Assembly (NCBI GenBank): GCA_009676745.1
Contig: CP046062.1
Coordinates: 397,001-461,000, forward strand
Direction of reading: 5' to 3'
Source of the DNA: Leuconostoc mesenteroides subsp. mesenteroides
GTDB taxonomy: Bacteria > Bacillota > Bacilli > Lactobacillales > Lactobacillaceae
Length of the DNA stretch: 64,000 nt
Every line of letters begins with the position of its first letter. Position 1 is the stretch's first letter. Positions 58,187-64,000 of the stretch are shown here, piece by piece. Below the pieces are notes generated by a model. It did not search any database and was not told where the DNA came from. It was given only the letters and a program-made list of their open reading frames with translations. The position numbers and the translations under genes were made by a program.

Positions 58187-59167
58187 TTAATGCCCACGTC
58201 GATAGAAGCGATTTTTAAACAAAGAACTAATCGCTTCATTTTTGCTAATACGGGTAATTGCTTCACCAATTAGCTCACCAACAGAGACAATTTCTAATTT
58301 CTCAAATTTTTTGTCTTCTGGTAAATTGATTGAATCAGTTAGAATAACTTTTGTAAACACTGAATTCTGTAGACGTTCAATGGCTGGCCCGGAGAAAACA
58401 GCATGCGATGCTACTACATAAACTTCTTTGGCACCGTGTTCCATCACTAGTTGAGCACCCTGCGTTATCGTTCCAGCAGTGTCGATCATATCATCAATCA
58501 TGATAGCCGTTTTACCTTTTACATCACCAACAATGCTACCAACTTCAGCCACATTTGGTTTTGGACGGCGCTTATCAATCACTGCAACTGGTGACTCAAG
58601 TTCCAACATATTATTCAAATTACGTGCGCGTGTCATCCCACCGTGGTCAGGTGAAACAACAACCGCATTGTTTTTATCAGCAATACCTGATTCAATCAAA
58701 TAATCTGCTAGTAATGGCGCGCCTTGCAGGTGGTCCATTGGAATATCAAAGAAACCTTGAATTTGAGCAGCGTGAAGATCTAGTGCTAATACACGTGTCG
58801 CTCCGGCACGTTCTAACATATTAGCTACCAATTTAGCTGTGATTGGCTCACGAGAACGTGCTTTACGATCTTGACGTGCATAGCCGTAATATGGCAGAAC
58901 AACATTGATTTGATTTGCACTTGCACGACGCAATGCATCAATCATAATCAATAACTCCATCAAATTGTCATTCACCGGTGCTGAAGTTGATTGAATAACA
59001 AAAACATTATCGCCACGAATACTTTCCTCAATGTTAATTTGTACTTCGCCATCAGCAAAGCGTTTAACGGAAATACGGCTCAACGGAACACCCACCGAAT
59101 CGGCAATCTTTTGCGCAAGTGGTTCGTTTGAGCTGAGTGAAAAAAGTTTCAATTTAGGTTCTGGCAT
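58187..59167 (-). CDS. prs: ribose-phosphate pyrophosphokinase (PRPP synthetase)
   Basis: A 326-residue enzyme that makes PRPP from ribose 5-phosphate and ATP. Seen: [20 protein letters not shown] at the N-terminus, [20 protein letters not shown], the flexible loop [20 protein letters not shown], and the PRPP-binding loop [20 protein letters not shown]. This is a class I synthetase of normal length. PRPP feeds nucleotide, histidine and NAD synthesis. It is monocistronic. Confidence 0.96.
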   Translation of the reverse strand: MPEPKLKLFSLSSNEPLAQKIADSVGVPLSRISVKRFADGEVQINIEESIRGDNVFVIQSTSAPVNDNLMELLIMIDALRRASANQINVVLPYYGYARQDRKARSREPITAKLVANMLERAGATRVLALDLHAAQIQGFFDIPMDHLQGAPLLADYLIESGIADKNNAVVVSPDHGGMTRARNLNNMLELESPVAVIDKRRPKPNVAEVGSIVGDVKGKTAIMIDDMIDTAGTITQGAQLVMEHGAKEVYVVASHAVFSGPAIERLQNSVFTKVILTDSINLPEDKKFEKLEIVSVGELIGEAITRISKNEAISSLFKNRFYRRGH

Positions 59168-59271
59168 GTCTAACTCCGAGTTTTTATAGGTAGCTATTGT
59201 AGTATTACTGTATTCATTTTACCAAAAAAAACAGTTAAATACAGTTGTTATTACAATTTTTAAATAAGATA

Positions 59272-59769
59272 TTACACTAAGACATTTGATAATGCTGTCA
59301 AAGCTGCATCGTAATCAGGTTCATCTGAAATCTCTGGCACGATTTGTGAATAAAGGACAACACCTGTCGCATCGATAATGTAAATCGAGCGTGTATCAAA
59401 GCCAGTGTCTGGTACGTATAACTTAGTTGCATATCCAAATGATTCTTGTTCATCTGAAAGCATACGCATATTTTGCACACCTTCAGCTGCACACCAATCA
59501 CGTTGCTCTGCTACTGTATTTGTAGATATAGTTACAAAATTAACATCTGTAAATTGATCGACAGCTTGGTTAAAACGACGTGTCTGTAATGAACAAATAT
59601 CTGTATTTAAATCTGGAACGACAGAAAGTAATGTCACTTTCCCTAATAAATCGGCCGTCTTTATCTTTTCATTGTTTTGATCTATTAACTTGAAATGAGG
59701 TACCTCGTCGCCAACTTTAAGTGGATCACCTTCCAGCGCAACTTTATTACCATTTAACAGAACGTTCAT
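59272..59769 (-). CDS. tpx: thiol peroxidase (Tpx, atypical 2-Cys peroxiredoxin)
   Basis: A 165-residue peroxiredoxin. The peroxidatic cysteine is Cys59 in VPDLNTDICSLQTRRFNQAV and the resolving cysteine is Cys93 in EQRDWCAAEG, the Tpx spacing. It starts MNVLLNGNKVALEGDPLKVG, as Tpx proteins do, and has GVVLYSQIVPEISDEPDYDA near the end. It reduces hydrogen peroxide and alkyl peroxides with thioredoxin, useful in a catalase-poor lactic acid bacterium. GGAGG lies upstream. Confidence 0.94.
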   Translation of the reverse strand: MNVLLNGNKVALEGDPLKVGDEVPHFKLIDQNNEKIKTADLLGKVTLLSVVPDLNTDICSLQTRRFNQAVDQFTDVNFVTISTNTVAEQRDWCAAEGVQNMRMLSDEQESFGYATKLYVPDTGFDTRSIYIIDATGVVLYSQIVPEISDEPDYDAALTALSNVLV

Positions 59770-59864
59770 CTTTTTTGCCTCCTTGGCTTATATCAGAATA
59801 TTTTAAATGAAGTAATCTATACAGATTATAACAGTAGTTGTGTCAAAATCGATATACAACTCTT

Positions 59865-60677
59865 TTAAAGAACATATTTTTCTAGGGCCTGTGCTACACC
59901 AGATTCATTATTTGTTGCTGTTTCGACGTCAGCTATCATTTTAATCTTATCAATTGCATTGCCCATGGCAACACCCAATCCTGCTCGTTCAATCATCGAA
60001 TAATCATTTTCTTGATCTCCGATCGCCATTGTATTTTCAATATCAACATTTAAAGCGTTGGCTAGCGCTTCAAGTGCATTACCTTTCGAAGCAGCTTTAT
60101 TGATAAACTCTAAATTATTAGCAGTTGACCTGATTACTGACATTTTGTTAGAAATACTTGCTGGTACAGTCGCTTGAACCCTGTCCAAATCATCAGATTC
60201 AGCGTTGGCAATACCCTTAATGATTTCAATATCCTCCAGTTTATTGTCATTATCTACAATATGTAACGGCAAATTTACAAGAGAATTTTCAAAACTAGCC
60301 CAACGATGGACTAAATGATTGGTCGTATAGGCCGCAAACTGATCTTCCGCTTGAATATACGTTTTTTGCTCGCGCATAAAAGCATTCAGTTCTTTATACT
60401 CTGCCAAATCTAGTGCAGCATGAAACAAAATTTGAGCGCCATCAGCAGTTTGCATTAAGCCTCCATTATGTGTAATAACGTATTGTTGGCTTCCTGCGAT
60501 ACCTAACTCATCTAATATATCGCGAACACCTGGAAGGGGCCTGCCAGTTGTAATAACAACTTTGACATCTTTGGCCAGTGCCTGTTGAACTGCAGATTTT
60601 ACATCTGCTGGAATTTGTCGCTCATCGTTAATCAGTGTACCGTCAATATCGATAGACACAATTTTTATCTCTGACAT
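59865..60677 (-). CDS. HAD superfamily Cof-type phosphatase
   Basis: A 270-residue type IIB HAD hydrolase. Motif I is DIDGTLI near residues 9-15, motif II TTGRP near 43-47, motif III the Lys in SKGNALEALANALN, and motif IV IGDQENDYSMIE. The mobile cap between II and III is of the Cof (YidA-like) type. Such enzymes dephosphorylate sugar phosphates and similar small metabolites; the substrate cannot be read. Monocistronic. Confidence 0.9.
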   Translation of the reverse strand: MSEIKIVSIDIDGTLINDERQIPADVKSAVQQALAKDVKVVITTGRPLPGVRDILDELGIAGSQQYVITHNGGLMQTADGAQILFHAALDLAEYKELNAFMREQKTYIQAEDQFAAYTTNHLVHRWASFENSLVNLPLHIVDNDNKLEDIEIIKGIANAESDDLDRVQATVPASISNKMSVIRSTANNLEFINKAASKGNALEALANALNVDIENTMAIGDQENDYSMIERAGLGVAMGNAIDKIKMIADVETATNNESGVAQALEKYVL

Positions 60678-61003
60678 GTCTTGACTCCATTTTTAAGGAT
60701 ACTATTATTATACCAAACAGCAACGCATTCAAAACATTAATTTATATATTATTAATTGCATTATAAAAAACGAATATTTTAAATATTCAGGACGAATCAA
60801 AGGAAAAATGGAATTATTTATATCTACCCTAATATTATCCAATGCTCTGCTAAACGTGTCACCTGATTATTTATCGTCTTTTAATATTATTAATTTATGT
60901 ATCATGTTTTGTCTATTTGTTCTCATATTTTTAGTTTTTTATTCTACAAACATTGCATATTATGTTTTTTTAGATTAAAATATCAACCAGGAGGACATTA
61001 TCC
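60678..61003. other. divergent promoter region between the HAD and ridA genes
   Basis: An AT-rich interval of about 325 bases. GAATATTTTAAATATTC (60773-60789) is a short palindrome. AGGAGG at about 60990 precedes the ridA start. Neither promoter is clear enough to place exactly, and no coding region is seen. Confidence 0.35.
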
Positions 61004-61396
61004 ATGTCAAAGAAAGTCGTTTCAACAACTACAGCGCCCAAGGAACTCGGACCTTACTCACAAGCTATTTTAGATGATAAAACATTGTACATTTCTGGAC
61101 AAATTGGTATTGACCCAGAAACTAACGAATTAGCTGGCGCTACGACAGCCGAGCAAGTACATCAAATTTTTAATAATATTGATAACATCTTACACGAAGC
61201 AGAATTTTCAAGAAATGACATCGTAAAAACAACATTATTTTTTGATAATCTCGCAGACTTTGCACTAGTTAATGATATCTATGCAAAATACTTCGATACA
61301 ACTTCAGTTGAAGAACTTCCTGCTCGTTCAGCTGTTCAGGTAGCTGCTTTACCCAAAAATGCTAAATTAGAAATTGAAATTACTGCTATGAAATAA
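61004..61396 (+). CDS. ridA: RidA family enamine/imine deaminase
   Basis: A 130-residue RidA (YjgF/YER057c/UK114) protein. Seen: PKELGPYSQAILDDKTLYIS at the N-terminus, SGQIGIDPETNELA, EQVHQIFNNIDNILHEAEFS, and the C-terminal signature ARSAVQVAALPKNAKLEIEI with the catalytic arginine (Arg in PARSAV). It hydrolyses reactive 2-aminoacrylate and similar enamines made by PLP enzymes. AGGAGG lies upstream. One of the few plus-strand genes in the right half. Confidence 0.95.
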   Translation: MSKKVVSTTTAPKELGPYSQAILDDKTLYISGQIGIDPETNELAGATTAEQVHQIFNNIDNILHEAEFSRNDIVKTTLFFDNLADFALVNDIYAKYFDTTSVEELPARSAVQVAALPKNAKLEIEITAMK

Positions 61397-61774
61397 AAAG
61401 TAAGGTGTTTTCTTGTATACATTAGTTTTTCTACGATCTCACTAACAATAGTATGGCTCCAGCTAGTTCGACGAGCTATCAGTTTGCAACAGACCGTTGT
61501 GCTTAAAGCATACTTTTTTGCCATTTTGACGTTTTTGTCATTTTGGCATTTTTAATTTTCGTCCGAATTTAATTTAACAAATCATCACTACTAACATATG
61601 CAAGTATACTATTGGTATCACTTTCTCTAATTCCGTTTCACCGGTATAAGCGATGGTTGCATATTTTTGAAAATGAGTAGCCTTCGTAAGAATACAATCA
61701 TCAAATCTCAAACCAATACATAAACAAAGTATGAGTCAACAATATAACCATTACGAGTTTTTCCAATGAATTAT
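61397..61774. other. 378-bp intergenic region with no recognised gene
   Basis: AT-rich sequence between ridA and the xpk terminator. TGCCATTTTGAC and GTCATTTTGGCA (about 61519-61550) are partly complementary around GTTTTT. No start codon with a ribosome binding site or homologous frame is seen. It could hold a small RNA, but nothing supports one directly. Confidence 0.3.
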
Positions 61775-61810
61775 AAAAAACCAACTATTATAAAGTAATA
61801 GTTGGTTTTA
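61775..61810 (-). terminator. terminator of the phosphoketolase gene
   Basis: AAAACCAACTATTA (61777-61790) and TAATAGTTGGTTTT (61796-61809) form a perfect 14-bp stem with loop TAAAG, just downstream of the xpk stop. Confidence 0.9.
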
Positions 61811-61826
61811 ATAGAATAATTTCAAA

Positions 61827-64000
61827 TTACTTAAGAGGTGACCATGTCCAGTCAGTGAATTCTGCGATATCACGACCTTCATTACGTGTGACCTCAAAGT
61901 GCTTTGCCAATGTGTCATCCATCTTAGCGATGAATGTATCAGCTGCTGCTTGATCAATCTTACCATTTGCTGACAAGATTTCGGCAGCTTCCTTAGCTTG
62001 GTGGAAGCGATCCAAGTGTGAATAGACACGCATGTCATATGTCGTTGTGATGTCACCATCTTCACGATAGCCATGCACGTATACATCACCCGTGAACTTA
62101 CGTTCGAAGAAGAATGATTCAATCAAGTTTTCATAAGCATGGAATCCAAAGATAACTGGTGTATCAGCTTGGAAGTACTTGTTAAATTCTTCAGGTGACA
62201 ATTCACGTTCATCGTTCATGTTAGGTTCTGACTTCTTTTGCAAACGTAGTAATTCAACAACATTCACATAGCGGAACTTAACTGATGGGAATGCTTGGTT
62301 AATCAACCACAATGCAGCCAAAGTTTCAATTGTTGGTTCTGTACCAGCAGATGCAAATGTAATATCAACATCACCAGAAGGTGCAGTAGAAGCCCAATCA
62401 ATGATCTTCAAACCTTCATTAGCCAATACATCAGCTTCTTCAACTGTGAACCATTGTTGACGTGGTTGCTTTGAAGCAATTAACAAGTTCACCTTATGAC
62501 GTTCTGAGAAGGCGCGTTCTTGAACAGCCAACAATGAGTTACCATCAGCTGGCAAATATTCACGAATGAAGTTAGACTTCTTTTCAGCCAAGTGAGTTAA
62601 CATACCTGGATCTTGGTGAGTATATCCATTGTGATCTTGTTGGAATGCAGTCGAAGTTGCAATCAAGTTCAATGATGGATAGTCATTACGCCATGCTTGT
62701 TCTGAAGCGTGACGCAACCACTTGAAGTGTTGTGTAACCATTGTATCAACAACACGCAAGAATGATTCGTATGACGCAAATATTCCAACACGACCTGTCA
62801 AAGTATAACCTTCAAGCCAACCTTCTGCTTGGTGTTCTGACAATTGTGAATCAATGATACGACCTGTGTGACTCAACAATTGGTCTTGTGGTTCCTTGAT
62901 TTCTTCCATCCACTGACGTGGTGTGACATCAAACAAGCCCCACAAACGGTTTGACATTGTTTCATCAGGACCGAAGAAGCGGAAACGAGTTGGGTTCAAT
63001 TTTGAAACTGCACCCAAGTAGTTTGACAATGTTGCCATGTCCATGTTGCGCTTGCTGTCAGCAAATTCCTTACCACGTGTATCATCATTGATATCGTTGG
63101 CGAATTCTCTCCAGTTAGGCAACTTCAAGTCTGAACGATCAGCACCGCCATTTGTAATTGGGTTGGCTGACATACGCTTGTCGCCCTTAGGAGCGATAGC
63201 TTTCAATTCATCCTTCAAAGAACCATCAGCATTGAATAATTCTTCAGGCTTGTATGAGTTCATCCAGTCTTCGAATTCTGGCAATGTTGCAAGGTCATTT
63301 TGTGAAAGAGGCAATGGCACTTGGTGGGCACGGAATGAATTCTCAATAGGATTGTTATTTGCATCGTGCGTTGGACCACCCCAACCCTTTGGCAAGCGAG
63401 CAATGATTACTGGCCATGCAGGGATTTCACCATCTTGGTACTTATCATTTTCACGAGCATCCTTTTGGATAGCTTGAATATCTTCAATAGCTTGATCCAA
63501 AACCTTAGCAGCAAGTTCGTGGTAAGTAGCGTAATCATGAATATCATCATTTTCGATGAAGCGAGGTGAGTAACCCAACCCTTCAAAGAACTTTGTGATT
63601 TCTTCATCACTCATGCGTGAGAAGATTGTTGGGTTTGAAATCTTAAATCCGTTCAAATCCAAGACGGGCAAAACGGCACCATCATTCTTAGCATTCAAAA
63701 ACTTAATTGAGTGCCATGAAGCCATTGAAGGACCTGTTTCGGCTTCACCATCACCAACTACTGCAAATGCAACTTGGTCAGGATTATCCAAAACGGCACC
63801 AAAAGCGTGGCTCAATGAATAACCCAATTCACCACCTTCATGCAATGAACCTGGTGTTTGGGCTGTCATGTGTGATCCAATACCGCCAGGGAATGAGAAA
63901 CGCTTGAATAAGTGGCTCATACCTTCGATATCTTGAGTGATTTCAGGATAATCTTCAGTATATGCGCCGTCTAAGTAAGCGTTAGTAACCATAACTTGGC
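61827..64000 (-). CDS. xpkA: xylulose-5-phosphate/fructose-6-phosphate phosphoketolase, 5' end outside the window
   Basis: At least 721 residues of a phosphoketolase (family size about 800-820), so the first 90-100 residues lie beyond the right edge. Seen: [20 protein letters not shown], the thiamine diphosphate motif region [40 protein letters not shown] with [14 protein letters not shown], and a C-terminal [20 protein letters not shown]. It splits xylulose 5-phosphate into acetyl phosphate and glyceraldehyde 3-phosphate, the key step of heterolactic fermentation. Strong codon bias suggests high expression. Confidence 0.95.
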   Translation of the reverse strand, partial: QVMVTNAYLDGAYTEDYPEITQDIEGMSHLFKRFSFPGGIGSHMTAQTPGSLHEGGELGYSLSHAFGAVLDNPDQVAFAVVGDGEAETGPSMASWHSIKFLNAKNDGAVLPVLDLNGFKISNPTIFSRMSDEEITKFFEGLGYSPRFIENDDIHDYATYHELAAKVLDQAIEDIQAIQKDARENDKYQDGEIPAWPVIIARLPKGWGGPTHDANNNPIENSFRAHQVPLPLSQNDLATLPEFEDWMNSYKPEELFNADGSLKDELKAIAPKGDKRMSANPITNGGADRSDLKLPNWREFANDINDDTRGKEFADSKRNMDMATLSNYLGAVSKLNPTRFRFFGPDETMSNRLWGLFDVTPRQWMEEIKEPQDQLLSHTGRIIDSQLSEHQAEGWLEGYTLTGRVGIFASYESFLRVVDTMVTQHFKWLRHASEQAWRNDYPSLNLIATSTAFQQDHNGYTHQDPGMLTHLAEKKSNFIREYLPADGNSLLAVQERAFSERHKVNLLIASKQPRQQWFTVEEADVLANEGLKIIDWASTAPSGDVDITFASAGTEPTIETLAALWLINQAFPSVKFRYVNVVELLRLQKKSEPNMNDERELSPEEFNKYFQADTPVIFGFHAYENLIESFFFERKFTGDVYVHGYREDGDITTTYDMRVYSHLDRFHQAKEAAEILSANGKIDQAAADTFIAKMDDTLAKHFEVTRNEGRDIAEFTDWTWSPLK

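Noticed and set aside
1..64000. CRISPR array
   Set aside because: No set of short direct repeats with regular unique spacers and no cas genes are visible. The linker copies are too far apart and separated by genes.

Overview
The window looks like chromosomal DNA of an AT-rich, heterofermentative lactic acid bacterium, most likely Leuconostoc or a close relative (Fructobacillus, Weissella). The evidence is a large phosphoketolase gene at the right edge, an AdhP-type alcohol dehydrogenase, an oppABCDF peptide importer, a walRK-yycHI-htrA cluster, and Lactobacillales-type Shine-Dalgarno sites and hairpin terminators. The genus is inferred from gene content; no 16S rRNA gene is present.

There are two very different halves. 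Positions 1 to about 18900 form an accessory region. It has a ClbS-like gene and a DUF2075 P-loop protein, then broken genes (acetyltransferase, DUF2628-like, TPR, GtrA), and a phage-type immunity module: a frameshifted Cro/cI-like repressor followed by an ImmA-type metallopeptidase. After that come many small orphan plus-strand genes, mostly membrane peptides. Many are preceded by the same short intergenic linker, a dyad ACGTG-N(6-11)-CACGT often followed by TTAAAAGCAT. Degenerate copies of the 3' end of the immA gene lie directly upstream of several unrelated genes, as if cargo had been added repeatedly behind immA. Two related GTAAC/GTTAC-rich non-coding repeats (about 10345-10585 and 16383-16675) bracket a candidate anti-phage block: a predicted modification-dependent endonuclease with a DUF3883/PDDEXK domain, an uncharacterised 534-aa membrane-anchored protein, a 50-aa peptide, a multi-pass membrane protein and a SIR2-domain protein. 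The region ends with two minus-strand phage-like regulator genes and tRNA-Ser(GCT), a plausible old attachment site. No integrase, structural phage gene or intact partner att site is visible.

Positions 19200 to 64000 are ordinary core genome, almost all on the minus strand: an ABC-F ATPase, adhP, an MFS carrier, pgk, a two-gene glycosyltransferase pair, tRNA-Gln and tRNA-Tyr, a TauE/SafE exporter, pepO, oppABCDF, a glutamine/polar amino acid ABC importer, a heterodimeric multidrug ABC exporter, a YdcF protein, alr-asd behind a lysine riboswitch, nnrE, an Rrf2 regulator next to a YhgE/Pip protein, rlmH, walR-walK-yycH-yycI-htrA, prs, tpx, a HAD phosphatase, ridA and a partial xpk. A 480-bp cluster of DnaA boxes lies between rlmH and htrA.

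The main leads are the linker-separated cassette array with immA-tail scars, the candidate defence block, homopolymer frameshifts that coincide with -1 slippery heptamers, the DnaA-box cluster, and two solute-binding proteins without a lipobox cysteine. All functions are assigned by reading motifs; no database search was run.
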